A stretch of DNA of 64,000 nucleotides from Glandiceps talaboti (GCF_964340395.1 NC_135569.1:3557540-3621539); one strand, 5' to 3'. Shown: positions 35,801 to 50,800, numbered from the stretch's first letter. Numbers and translations are program-made. The notes: a model not told the origin generated them from the sequence alone.

Positions 35801-38800
35801 AGCAAGACATAAGAAGAGTTTCAAAACCACAGATAGACTCTAGATTATGTTTGGATTGAATTTTTTACAGTGCCTACAGGAATACCCAGATGTTAACCTC
35901 CTATTAAATGAAAGTTGCAAAGTGCTTATGTGTAGTCATCCCTCTGCCAAGAAGAGAAAGTCAACTTTGGACTGACGTTACTCACATAGGGTGTACACAT
36001 GTAGTTGTTTGTGGTCATGTTAAACCTTGTGGTGAAAGAATTGTAATTTATGACTGAAAGCAGTTTTGGATTATTGCAGAGAGAAGAGAAGAAGAACAAA
36101 GAATTCATTCAAAATTCAGAAAAGCTAGACAGTATATAGCGCCCTCTATTGACCAACTCTACAATTATTCTTTCAGTACAAATACATATACGATTCTGGG
36201 GTGGGTTCAAGATGAAAACAGTTTGCTCTCCATTAGCTAGGATGTCCACAGCACTGATGTGTGACTATGCTAACTTTCAAATTAACTCTCTCTATAGATG
36301 ACAGTTCACGCAGTCACAGATCTAGCACCATGGACAGTTCAGCTAATGGATCGCAAATGGTTTTTATCTTGAACGTGCCCATGAGGTATCACGTCTTTGC
36401 TTATTTGGATCACCAAGAGTTTACTTTTTGCATAGTGACTCAAGTCAGAACACCACCCCCCACCCCCACCCCCACCCCCACCCCATTGTTACCAGTGTTC
36501 CCTCACCTTAAAAGCACATGATTGAAACCACCATATTTCAAGAATTTAAAGTGTTTGTTTTCTATTTCTTACCTCTTTCAGTTCATCTTCTAATCTTAAT
36601 AAATATTTTTCTTTACAATCCAACTGTTCTCTAAGTTGAACCGATGACTCCGCCGAGTCCCTGGCACGTTTCAATATTTCCCATTTTTTCTTTTCTGCCT
36701 CTTCTTTTTCATTTTCAAGTTGTTTCATACTGTCTTCACTCTCCTTTGCTTTTTGTTCATAATTTCTAATAAAATCTCTTATCTCTTCTTCTTTAGCTTC
36801 TAAGGTACTGTATAATTGTTTCATTTGTTGTAAGAGTTCAACTTTTTCTCCTTTTAATCTCTTTCTATCATTTTTCATAGCTGAGGTAAATAAAAAAGAC
36901 ATACATATACGATAAGACAATTATGTTTGACCCTGCCTAACAATGCAGGTTTTCCCCGGGTACTCCAGTTTCCTCCTGCTTCTTCAACATTAGGGCACTA
37001 GGGCGCTACTCTTGTGGCGACCATTCAACAAATTTCCGAATTTATTTGGACAAATAAATTATTATTATTACAGACAATTTCAGACTTTGCCTCAGGTTTC
37101 TGCATTATTTGGACATTAATTACATTTTGAAGTTTTACAAAGCTAAGCTAGCCTCTATAATCTGAACACATTACTGTAAACCGGACACATCTCTATAAAT
37201 GGTACAAATCTCTATAAACCGGACAACCTCTATATACTGAACACATTACTGTAAACCGGACACGTCTCTATAAATGGTACAAATCTCTATAAACCGGACA
37301 CTCTCTATAAACTGAACACATTACTGTAAACTGGACACATCGCTATAAATTGCACACATCTCTATAAACTGGACCACCTTTATAAACTGAACATATCACC
37401 ATAAACTGAACACACCACAATAAACCGGACACATCTCTAAAATAATGATAAACTTGATAATCCATTTCCTGTTTCTTAAAAGGCTTGGCTAGTACACCTC
37501 TATAATCTGGACACACCTTTGTAAACGAACTCTATAATCCGTTGGTCATACTATAGAATAAAACACAGAGGTACATTGACCTTTGACCTTGTACTTACCA
37601 GTCAAAGCCTCCTTAGCCCTGGCTAATTCATGCTCTGTTTGTGTTAGTTGTATTTTTAATTCTGCTGCACTTGGTATTTCTATGTCACTTTGGTCCAGGT
37701 ATCGGAATTCATCGAGTTGCTTCAATAATGTCCTCTTGTCCCGTTCTAGAAGTGAGTTCTTTTCCTTCAATTTGGACAGTTCTTGCTGCTGTACTTCAAG
37801 TACATCAACTAACCAATCAAAAAAGGGTATTTTAATTATATGTACAGCTACTAACCAATCAAAAAAGGTATTCAAATTACATGTACACATCGTGACCAAT
37901 CAAAAAGGATGTACATAAAAATCATTAGATGTATGCATTATGCCTAGTTACACCACTAGAGGGCAGTATATACTGGAGTACATGCAAAACCAGTTTATGA
38001 TATGTTAATTTCAGGGAAGGGCAATTTATAAATATTTGTTAATTTCAGGAAGATCACAAAATGTATGTTTAATTTCAGAAAATGTCACAATTAAGTTTTG
38101 ATGTAATGCATGTATATCATAAATGTCATGGCAACACTTTCTTTTACTATTTGTCATCACATCATTTTCAATTTCAACAAATTTTCGTGATACAGTTTAT
38201 AATACATAAAGATTTGGTTATCAAGTCTTTTTTTTCTTACCTTCTTTGGCATCGACATCGTCTCCAGTAAGCTGACTGATTCTTTTATTAGTGTCTTCTA
38301 ACTCAGCTCTAAGGACACTCATGTCTTCATTGGCTGTCTGTTAAAATACAATCATATCACAACAATGTCAATTTATGTGGAAATGTTGATGAGCAGAGCT
38401 CAATATTACCGTATACATATTTCAGTCCCAATATGGCCGTTTGTTTATAATCTGAAGGCAATATAAGTATCACCTGCTCACCAAGTATCCTGGATGTTCC
38501 TATCTGAGACAATGGCAGGTAAAATCATACAGAGGAGAAATAACAAATTGTAATCTATCTGCAAACAATGTGTATGGTCTGAGGTTACACTGAGATGAAA
38601 GTAGGTCACAGGATGACCTCATCTCTACAAGGTTATTCAGTCACAAAGTCTAAATATAGACAATATCTGTACATCAATATCAGTATTATTTCATAGATTG
38701 GTTGTGAATTCAATCAGGACTTGTAAATGTGAAAATTATATTACTGTACACTACCGATCTACAACAATATATTATTTCCACTATGTACACAAACCTCCAT

Positions 38801-41800
38801 ATATGGGTTACATGTAATTTGCATATATCAGTAATTTGTATCAAAATCATAAATATTATACCACCAATTTCACATTACCGTTCACCAGCTCTGTTTGATA
38901 CAAACCACACAGAAACCAATAAAGTACACATTCTACACTTTTAAGAGTAAGATCACAATTTTTTGCTATATTTTGTTTAAATGAAATAATTCATTTAACT
39001 GTACTGCAACTAGATGTATACATGCAATTTTGTGATGTTTGCATTTGATGTGTGTATGGCAGCACATTACTAGTTCATTTCACTTAATAGACAAAATGTT
39101 GCAAGAAACTATATTCATTCAATCTTGAATTTGTTGCTATAAGGCCCCCCAAAAAGAATTGTTTCTGGTCAGCACACATCACTTAAATACCCTTTGTTTG
39201 TCCAGCCCATGCAGTCTGCAGATCTGAGGGAGAAACAAAAAAAATAACCTTCCCCACTTCAGTGAAGACAACTGCAGAGCCAATTATAAACAAGCAAATG
39301 ACATCTGCCTCACATACACACTTGCTCTAAAGTACTAAATAGAATGAACAGTAACTTCCATAAATAGTAGTTTGAGTAACAGGTTTGTTGAGAATTAATT
39401 TTTAAAAAAAGGCATCATCTCACCATTTTAGACAAACTGTCCTGACCAGAAACAATTTTCTTTTTTTCTTCTAAGCCTAAGAATCAATATTTACCTGTAT
39501 TGAGCCATCAATTTTATTGGCTAGTTGTTTATTTTCTTCTACCATTTTCCTAAACTTGACCTGTGCATCTACCAGTAGTCTTCTCATTAAACTGAGGTTT
39601 GATTTCAGTGATTCTCTGTCCCTGGGTTGTAACTGTTCATCATCGCTGTCATTGCATGGAATAGTTGGACAACGTGGTTTAAAGATATACTGTACTATTT
39701 GATCATTGAGTGAATCCAAAGATTGGATGGCTGTAATGGAAAATAAAAGAAATATACAGAAATTACTGGTTTGTCACTTTTCTACTTTCACAATGTTCAC
39801 TCGTCTCGGTTACCCAGACTCTTATCGTTGAGGGCTCTCTTGTCATTGGAGACTCTCGCTTTAGGCGGTAGTAAATAGTAAACAAATTTATGTGATTTCC
39901 GCTTTGGTTACGATGAATACATCATGGTAGACTTCACTGCCAAGAATAGGCCTTCCCAAAATTTGCCATGGTGGTGCTCTACTTCCTGTCTGTGTGTACC
40001 ATGGGGGTATACATGGTATGGGTTACTCAGTTAATCATAGAGCACTACTGCTTTCCTTGATGTCTGAACAATATGAAAAACATCCCTGATTTACACTTCT
40101 ACAGAATACAAGGAACAAAGCTCTTAAGAAATGGTACTATGAGCGAGGGCGCTGTATTCTCAATTTCCTGTTCATAGTCTGGAATGGCCTAGTGGACATC
40201 AAGTGTAATCCCAGTCAATTCAAGATCCTGTACAACATATTAGACAGTCTACAACAGACACCTGTTAATTTCAAATAACATAAATTTGTAAACTCAATCT
40301 GCCTTATAAAGGCTCTGTATCAATATCACATGCTGGCAACAGCTGATTTCCAGACAGACATCATGTAATTATGGAATACATTATAGATGTCTTAGTCATC
40401 AGCATTTGCAATATGTCGGCATACAATTAATGATTGATCAGTTTATATGTATCTTAATAAATGTACAGTTATAATGTATGTATAAATTTACTACAATATA
40501 GTCAATCCTGGTATAACAGTTGTGATTTATATTGTCTGTATCAGTATTCTAGAGAATCTATGCTGTCTGGTTGTCTGCAGTGAAATGATATGCCCCATCA
40601 TAATACCATCAGTGTTATTTGCTAAGGTTTGAGAACCCCAGTAACAGAAAGGGGTAAAAATGGTAGTGTTTCCCCATAGAGTCTATGCTAATTTTGTTTG
40701 GGAACCCAGGTAAAATGACATGGGAATCCTGGTAGCTTTTACCTACATTTTGTACTTACAAAATGTACCACCCTTAGCAAAAACATTGACCATACACCCT
40801 AAGCAGTATTGAATCACCTGTGGGTAAACATATTTGTGTAGCTGTACACATATATTGTAACAGAGTACAATTAATCCAATCAAATTGATTTTCAGGTCCG
40901 TACCCTAAAATCAGCACCCCAATGCAACCATAATTTCAACCTGTTTCTGTACTACTTATGGATACCTAATTTAACAATGTCTAATTATTGGTATTTTAAT
41001 AATATTATATATACCAGTATTGGTTGTCTGATCAAAAAAATAATACTTAATTCACAATGTAGTACATCATTAAGACCAGGGGTGAACAAATCCACCGGTC
41101 CTGGGTCTGGGACTAGCGATTTTTTGGGGCAAACTACACAAATTTTACCTTGTTTGATCCGTTGGACCAGTACCTTACTGTTAATAACTATGTTAAAAAG
41201 TCGTCAGAATTTACAGATTCATAGGTAAGACTTAATGTTTCACGTTAGCGGGACCTGGGACCTCTAATTCTTTCAGCAGGACCACTGGATTTTTTAAGGC
41301 ACTGGTCCGGGGACCACCAGTTCACAAAATGATTTGTTCACCCCTGAAGATGTTACATACTTCAATTGTATAATACACATATGTACCATAAAGCATGTTT
41401 TATTATAAAATCAACTTTACAGTAACTTATATCGTAACAGTATGAGATACACTTATAACACAATAAATGTAGTATCTGTATGAAAAATACAAACATTACA
41501 ATTGTTATGTAACATGTACAGATACATTGTATAAAATCTTTATAATCAGAGTCTAAACTGTGTATTATTGATTGTAAGAGAAGGTCAATGGAATAGACAA
41601 TGTAACACAATACAACAAATAAACACAACCAGAAATACAAAAAAAAATGTAATCAAAATATGACACAAACTAGAGAAATCTATGCCTCAGATATTCCTAA
41701 CGAAGCAAAAGGAATAATGAATCCTCATTCTCCCAACTACAAATGTAGTAATTACAATGCACTTGCGTAAAAAACAAATACCCCCTTGGGAGAAAGAAGA

Positions 41801-44800
41801 TTAAAATTGTAGAAATAACATCGGTTAGTTGTTTATGTTCATAAATTTAAATTCATTTTGCATCCAAAATACTTGTACTACTAGCTCACCAGTAAACTGT
41901 TGATAACCTTGTATTCTAAAACAACTCTTACATAAACACACTGATCTTGTATATTATATCATTCCTATTTCTACTAGTCTAGTTCCTGACGACTGTACTC
42001 CGATTTCTGTATTCAGAAACTAGACTAATTTCTACTCACAAACTAAAAAAAAAAATTTTGGAAGTGAATCCACAATTTTCTCTGATGTCACTGTCAAATG
42101 TTTTGGCAAAAAAATCTATCGATTCTCCATATGTTAACCATGAGGGTTTCTAAACAAACAGATGGTTTCTAGGACATGAAACATTCATCGTAAATTTCAG
42201 ACAATCATTTCTCTTAAACTGGGGTTCTGTTACCTTAGTGAAGCCACTCTACTCTGTTGGGTTGAGACATAGATGTATTATTCTATACCCTATGCTATAT
42301 GATACTATGAGACTGGTACATACAACGTATAGACTCAAATACCAGCAATATTTGTACATGTACAATGACAGTGTAACCTGAATCACAACTAAAAGTCATC
42401 CTATGTATGTCACCATCCATAAATAAATAATTAGACAGTCTGGATAATTTTAGTAACAGTTAGGTGTGGACACATCCCATGTGACAACGTTTCGATGTCT
42501 ACCAATTCTACTCCTCTCATTACTGTACGATGAATCATTTGAATGAAAAAATATCTTAGCCTTCAGCATTACAGGAAAATTGAAAGTTGCCTTTGTGTTG
42601 CAGTTATCATGGGACACAGTGTTTTTGTACAGAAGAAATGAATTTGCCTTGGTGTTATACTCAAGGGATTTGTTTTTGTCCAGGAAAATTGAAGTTGCCT
42701 TAGTGTGGTGTTTCAACCATCATGGGACACGATGTTTTTGATACAAAGATAGACACAATTCAACTCTAGACTAACAACAACACAGACACAAGACACACAG
42801 CAGGATCCTTTACCCAATTACACTGAAAAATGATCATTGCTATACTTTTACAGTGAAGGGGAAACAGATTTCTGATACATCTACTTTCTACTTAAAACTC
42901 TCACTGTGTCAACACCAGAAAGTCTTCTACATTGTTGTCAACACTTTTCCCACGAGAACGATTAATTTTAGTTTCTATCATAAAAAATCAAAGGTTTCAA
43001 GGGTGTGGGTAATTTCTTTCCACTTCAACTAAAAAACCTCTTAAAAATAGACGAATAACATATTATCGTGGAATCATAAACACCCCCATGTCATTGTCAC
43101 CACTTTTTTCATGTCCAGTATTATTTATATTAGTCTGGTTACCAACTGTTGTGAGTGAAGTATCAATACTGTATAGGAGCTAGACTATATGTTTATGGAC
43201 CTGTATGGAATAAAGCCATGACATGTGTGTGTGAAAATTATGGTGACAATATAATTTGATGATAAAGCAATATACAGGTACATTGTACAGGTAGTAATCA
43301 TATGGGTGACAAGATTGTATGCTAATTTATGGCAAATAATACCATGGGTGGAGACAGGACACTAACCTATAACAGTGTCTTTGCTATGCAACTAAAAGGC
43401 CCATATTTCAGTCCTGGGTTCTTGCATAATAGTGTTACATGTTAAAGGCCCATATTTCAGTCCTGGGTTCTTGCATAATAGTGTTACATGTTAAAGGGCC
43501 ATGATTCAATCCCAGGTTTCCAGATTACTGCTAATCTTAGTATTAGTGTTATCTTATCAGTTGAGCCATAAGGATTACATAGGATTATTTTTTTGTTCTG
43601 GACAGACTTTTTCTAAAACTCTGTCAGACAACTGTTTTTCAAACCCAAATTTTACTTGAGTTTGATGGGTATGTTTATTTATATTTACAGGGTTCTGCAG
43701 CAAAATTATGATACAAGGTACAGAAATCCATGAAAATTTGACCAGATTCCACCCTCTGTTACCATGGATTCCGCACCAAAATTATGGTACAAGGTATAGA
43801 AATCTATGCAGATTTCCCACCTCTGTTACCAGGGTTACAAGGTACACAGCAAGTTTTACTAGACCCCCCCCCCCTCCTCTATGTTACCAAGGTTTCCCAA
43901 ACTTTTAGCATACGCATCCTATGTACAATGTACATTGTGTGTCAAACTCAATTATACAACAGACTGGGTTGGACTGACCTTGATGGCATCCTTGGAATGG
44001 TATAATTACATGTACAGTATGCTGTGGATAATTGATTATTTTCACTGTGCCATCTTAACATCTCAGACAGATGTTCTTGTTTTTGGATGTTATCACACAC
44101 TGAGATCATTCAACAATTGTTTACCCAACTAAAATACCTTCCTTGTACAAATTATTCAAATGTTGGTTGTAACCAAGCCACCCTAGATACCCACATGAAA
44201 CACAGAACCAATAATATGCATGATTTTAAATATATTTGTACTCACAAGGCGAGACTAGTATAATCTGTACGTCCTTATCAGTCACTCACCAAGCAAAAAT
44301 GAACCTTAAGGGTGTCCCAGGACATAAACAGTGATGTAGAAAATGCTAATCTGCCATTGAGATGTTTACAATGGCTGCACTGCATGCTGACTCTATACAT
44401 GTACATAATTATAGCAATATTACAAAAATAGACAATACCAGGTTTTCTGTGCATGTACAGCTGCTAATTTGAATATGCATAGGGCACGACCTGTACATTG
44501 GACTGTTCACCTTCTCACTACCAAGCCGTCTTTTGACAAAATTATCTCAACAAATTCTCCTTTTTTATGTAAATTTTTTACATATTTAACGTTTCTTTTG
44601 GACAATAATTCCTGAAATAATTCTTATGAAGTGATTGGCATCAAAATTCATCCAAAATTTGATCATTTTTTAAATTTTTTTTCAAAATTGAAATTTTCAA
44701 AATTTTCAAATATAGTCTTACATGTAGGTTGACAGAGGGTAGAACACCTACAAGATCATATCATTTTATCTGTATACAATTCAGACTCATTGGCAGCTTT

Positions 44801-47800
44801 TTCTACCAGGAGTATCACAACCTCTGGTTAAACTCAACAACAATGAATACAAGAATGGCAAGTTTCACATTCCATAATCTGACAACTTTGTCAACAGTTT
44901 CTATTTCAAATTAAGTTGGGGCAAATAACTATGTAATGTATTTCGTGAAATTGATAATAAATAAGTCTGAAGTGATATATGAGACATGAAACAATACTAA
45001 GTTACAAAATTATGAATTATGAAATTAATATATTGAATAGTGTAACATGATACATATATGTTATGAAACTGTAAATTCTAACTGAAAGTAAAATTTCTAA
45101 TTTCCATTTATATATTTCTGCATGCATATTTCTTTCCAAATAATGTGTGAATCAATGTTAGATTTTGTAACTTTGTGATTCTTTCGTTGAAATGTCTTGA
45201 TTGTGTCCTATCTGTACTCCTATCTGATTACATTGTACCAAATATGAAAGGAAATGAATATTAAAGTTTATACAGTAAGTAAGTGTGATATTTGGTCACA
45301 TTATTACAAATATGTTTATGATCTCATAAACTTTTCAGTTCTATAAAAATCAAACCATTTTTAGAAACATAATTTAATATATAAAGTTGGGGAACTCTGG
45401 TAACAGAAAGTGAGAAAGGGGTTGAAAGTTACATAGTTTCCCAATACAATCTATCATAATTTTGTTTGGGAACCCAGTAAAATGACTGGGGAACCCATGG
45501 CAGATTTAACTTATACCCTGAGCAAAAGCAATGTTCATTCTCTTACATACATGTATGTCTACAACAACACTTGACACATCCACAGTACTAAGTCGTGGTA
45601 TGTAGCGCCCTCTAGAGATCAATACCTACACTTCTTTTGTTTACAATCGTTTTCACTACTAGTAGGTCAAAGGGTACTGATAAACATGAAATGTGACCTG
45701 AACCAGTCCTTTCCGTCAGATCCATCCTGTCTAGTCCGTGTCCACCCTTTCATCAAAAAACATCAACACACTCAATTGACAATTCTTGTCCCTATCAAGA
45801 GTTCAACACTGTGTGGGCTACATGTAGAACTTCTGTGTTACAGTGTCTTAGATTACAAGGCCTTGGTATTCTTACACAATACAAGTGGAAGGCCAACTCT
45901 GAGTCGAAATTCTATTAACAGCATATGGTTCAAGGCTTTTAACAAAAGTAAACAATCCTGGCAGTGGTATACATATGTATACTTGATTTAATACGTGTTA
46001 CTATGACAACAGCTTCTATTTGGACATTAATCTTCGTTCAAGAATTTGAAAGGTATTTTCAATATACAACATGTACAACAGTGTAAGAATTCAACCTTTG
46101 TTTAGATCCACTGTCTAAACCCTTATAATAATATAATAACGACTTTTATTTCAAAAAGAAAAAGGGTGACCCTGTTAGGTCCAGCCTAATCTTCCCAGGG
46201 GCCCTAAAGCAAATGTACACAATACAAACAACAAAAACAAAACAAGGTAACACACATAAAAATTGAAAAACATTAAAAAGTATGAAACATAAAAGAGATA
46301 AAATTGTAAGACCACAGACAATGTAAAAGGATTAAAGAGATTCAAATAGGTATGAATTTAAAGATTTTTTGAAACAAGTTAAATTCGTAATACTGATAAG
46401 GTGAGTAGGTAAAATGTTCCAAAGTTTGGAGCTTTCAAAACTAAATGACTGAGTAAAAATACGACAATTTGGAAATGGTAAATACAAAAGATTGTTGGTG
46501 CAGGAACGGGTGCCCATTTGGTTACTTGAACTCCTTTTATGAAGGAGGTCAGAGAGGTACATAGGAGCCAGGTTATGTAGACATTTAAAAATCAGAATGT
46601 ACTTATTAAATAGAAATCTCTTTTCAAGTGGTAAAATATGAAGTCGTTTAAAAAGGTCAATACTGGAAATCCCTTTGGATTGCATTTCAATGGTAGAAAT
46701 ATTTAAAATTAGCCGGATTGCACGCTTCTGAAGTTTATATAATTTGTCAATATCACCTTTACTTGCATGAGACCATATGTTGCAACAAGTATCAAAAAAG
46801 GGCTGAATATAACTAAAGTAGAAAAGTTTTTTAGTAGATACATCTAAGTATTTAGCAATGTGACGAAGAGCTGCAAGATTAGAAGATACTTTTGCATGCA
46901 AATGTTGACAATGTGAAGTCCATGAGAGTGTAGAGTCAATGATAAGTCCGAGTGATTTTTCAACTTCACTGAAAGAAAGAGACGCGTTGTTATAGAAAAC
47001 AGAAAAGGAAGTGGGCAAAGAAAGGTTCTTTTTAGGGGGAATTACCATAGCTTTGGATTTATTTGTATTAATGATCATATGGTTTTGATTACACCAGGTG
47101 TGAACTTTAGACAGATCATCGTTAATAGTTTGATTTACTATGGAAATATCAGGGGAGGAAAATAGAAGAGTAGAGTCGTCAGCATAGGTATTAGTATGGC
47201 AGTGTTCAACTTCTAAATGGAGGTCATTGATATAAAGGAGGAAAAGAAGAGGACCAAGGATAGAACCTTGAGGGACGCCAGACTTAATAGATAACATGGA
47301 AGAATTGCAATTTTTAAAGGAAACAAACTGTTTTCTGTCCTTAAGATATGAAGTGAACCAATTTATAGCCGAAGAATCAAAGTTGTAGAGTTTAAGTTTT
47401 TGAATAAGCAATGAATGGTTAATAAGATCAAAGGCCTTAGAGAGATCAAGAAAAATGATACCACTCCAGTTATTGTTATTTATTGCAGTATAGCACTGAT
47501 TAACGAAATAAGTGAGAGCAGTCTGACAAGAATGACCCGGACGAAAGCCCGATTGAAACGAATAAAGAAGATTAAACTTGTTGAGATAAAGATACAGACT
47601 TTGGTGAACGTGGGATTCTAAAAGTTTGGATAAACATGGTAGAATAGAAATGGGTCGAAAATTGGAGCATTTATCAGTAGAATTACTTTTATGAAAAGGA
47701 AGCACCTTAGCAATTTTCCAAGCAGATGGAAAGTGATTATTGATTATGCAGAGGTTAACAATTCTAAAAATGTGTGTAGCAATATAAGGAGCTGTAGATT

Positions 47801-50800
47801 TCAAAATCTTAGCGCTTATAAAATCATACCCGGTTGACTTAGAAGTATCCAAATCTAGAAGGAATTTCAAAACCTTCGTTTGCGAGATAAGTGGAATTCG
47901 GAAGCTGTAATGAATGTCTTTAGAGTCAACAAAATTATTTAACTTAGTGGGATCAAAAGTCTCATGCATAATATCTTTGTTGAGAGCGTCTGCAATGTCA
48001 GTGAAATGTCTGTTGAAAGCTTCGGCAATATCCATAGAAGATGTCAGTTCAGTGCCATCAACATATAGCTTTGAGGGTTTAGACGGAGAAGACTTGGGAT
48101 GAAGATCATGAATGGCTTTCCAAATATTGATGTTATGGGATTTGTCGGCAATAAGCTTAGAGTAATAATTTTTCCTGAGGGATGATGTAAGCATGTTTAC
48201 GTAGTTCCTTTGTTTCTTGTATTCAACGGTATTATTTGAAGCTTTCAACTTGTCTCTAACGTTGCGTGCATTATGAAGTTCAAGGGTATGCCAGGAAGGT
48301 AGATTTGCATAACGAACTCGCTTGGATTTGAGTGGAGCATGCTTATTGAAGATACTGGAGAAAGTTGAAATCCAACTATTTAGGGCAAGTTCAGGGTCGT
48401 TTGTAGTTTGCAGAGTTGACCAGTCTGCTGACTTCAGGTCACTAACAAAGTTGTTTACATTGAAGTTACGTAAGCATCTGTAAGTGATAATGTTATGGTC
48501 CGATTTTCTGGTTGAATGGATTTTTCTAACTGTCATGATGGGGGAATGATCGGAGAGTCCGTGAGATATTGTTCTTGTGTTAGAATAATTTATAGGGTTG
48601 GTGGTATATATATGGTCAATTAAGGTAGAAGTAGTATCAGTTGTTCTGGTAGGTGTATCAATGAGTTGCTTGAGACAAAAATATTCAATAGTAGATGTCC
48701 ATTTTGCGTTATTAACTAACAAGTTAATATTAAAGTCACCAAGAAGAATCAGCTCGAGGTCAGTTTCATACAACTTATCCATGATATCTTGGAAATGATC
48801 AATCCATGCGGCACTACTATTAGGTGGTCTGTAAATGTAGCTCAGAATGAAAGGGTGAGTATTTTTAAACGTAATTTTGACTGTAACTTGTTCAATGAAA
48901 GACGATTCGAGATCAGGCATTCGAGTAAACGAGATATTATCACTCAGATAAACAATGATGCCACCACCGTTTCTGTCTGATCTATCACGACGAACCAAAT
49001 TAAAGCCAGGTAAGTCCATGAAAGTATCAGAAGTATTAGTGTTCAACCAAGTTTCACTAAATCCAATAATTGTATTTGTGAGGGAGGAAGTCAAGATTTC
49101 CCGAATTTCATATATTTTGTTCCTGATTCGATTGATATTCCAATGAATAATCTTCAGACCTTTGGAATGGCTGGTAAACAGGGATGGCAAATCGCTCATA
49201 GAAGTGTTAGTTAAGACATCTTTTGTAGGTTCGAGAGTTTGATAAAATTTAAGTGACGTATGTGTTTCACGATGTGGGCAGCAAATTTATTGTAGCCCAG
49301 GCTGTTTAGATGTAAACCACTCGCATCAAGGAAAACACACATTTGATCAGGATAAGTAGTGTTATTGTTCATGAAGAGCATTTGAGTTTGTGACACTGAG
49401 AAGTTGCCGAGAAGATTGTTTGCAAGTTGAACTTTGTTGTTGAGATAAGGGTGATCCATTCGAAAGAGTAATCCAGAAATGATGATTGTAGCGTGTTTAT
49501 TCAAAGATCTTAACTTCTCAACCAAGGAAGTGTATTTCTCTTTAATTGCTTCAGAAGAGTCACACGGAAGATTATTAGTACCAATGTGTAGTAAAATATA
49601 ATCTTCATCACCGGTGACAATATCTGTAGGATCAATCTCTTCGATTTTGTAGCCAGGATAGCAATGTTTGGTACAGGAGATGAATTTAGAACGAAACTGA
49701 AGATGTCGAACAATAGAATCACCAATTACAAGCAGTTTCTTGCTGTGAGAGGAGATATGTTGCTTCTGGTGAGGCTTAGCTGATTTGATTTGTGACAATT
49801 CCTGTTGGCTGATGCGATTAGCAGAGTGGACAGAAGCGTGTGTTCTTTCTCTACGCTGAGATGTATATATTGGATCTTGGGTCGGTTGAGATGAAGAACG
49901 GGAAAGATGTTGAATATGAGTAGTTGGTGTTTGAGATCTTGGCTTGGGAATTTGTCTCAAAGGTTGAATAATTTCGTGTGTTTGAGAAGACTTGGTTCGC
50001 TTTCTTGGTTTGGGTATTGGTCTTGTTTGATGATTTAGTTGACTTTTTAATTTTGCAACTTCTAGTGTGAGATCATCAATTGTGGAATACTGTTGAAGGA
50101 GTTGTTGTTCTGTGACAGCCAAGATTCCAGGCTATCAATGCAATCAATAGCGTTCTTATACTAGCAGCTCATAATGAAAGTTAGGTTTAGGGGTTTCAAC
50201 ATCTACACACCACGACAATAAAATATGTAATAAAAAGTGCACTACAGCTTTGTAGACACTCACATGGCGTGTCCTATAGGCTATGCTTACATTATATGTT
50301 ATTACATACAGACAGTAGACACTCACACGGACACCATACACCACAAACCAACATCATACATGTTTATGTTATAACTGAACACCATAACACAGAGAGCTTC
50401 CTGGACATAACGATATATATGATGTGTCCTATACTACAGTACTAATGTATAATGTTATAACGAACACCATAACACACAGAGAGCTTTGTAGACATACGGA
50501 TATATGGTGTGTCCTAGACTACAGTATATGTTATACCTAACACCATAACACACAGAGCTATGTACACATATGAATGTATGGTGTATCCTATACTACAGTA
50601 TATGTTATACCTAACACCATATCACACAGAGTTTTGTACACATATGAATGTATGGTGTGTCCTATACTACAGTATATGTTATAACTAACACCATATCACA
50701 CAGAGTTTTGTAGACATATGGATATATGGTGTGTCCTATACTACAGTATATGTTATAACTAACACCATAACACACAGAGCTTTGTACACATATGAATGTA

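Larger units (their letters stand above)
46122..50131 (-). mobile_element. CR1/L2-like LINE, 5'-truncated but with intact ORF2
   Basis: Two ORFs on the kazrin strand, separated by 11 bases, followed by a ~200-base 3' UTR and an end of the form AAATAAAAGTCGTTATTATA then TTATTATAAG. ORF1 has an SGNH esterase domain, ORF2 an APE endonuclease and reverse transcriptase, the layout of CR1 and relatives in the jockey superfamily. ORF1 is open from its N-terminal border without an ATG (in-frame TAG at 50132-50134), so the copy is probably 5' truncated. ORF2 has no disabling mutation, so the insertion is young. Confidence 0.9.

Noticed and set aside
45686-45991. 101-aa plus-strand frame in kazrin intron 1
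   Set aside because: Begins with ATG but shows no domain, no splice context and no similarity I recognise; expected by chance in this length of AT-rich DNA.
47415-49146. Plus-strand frames inside the LINE
   Set aside because: Antisense shadows of ORF2.
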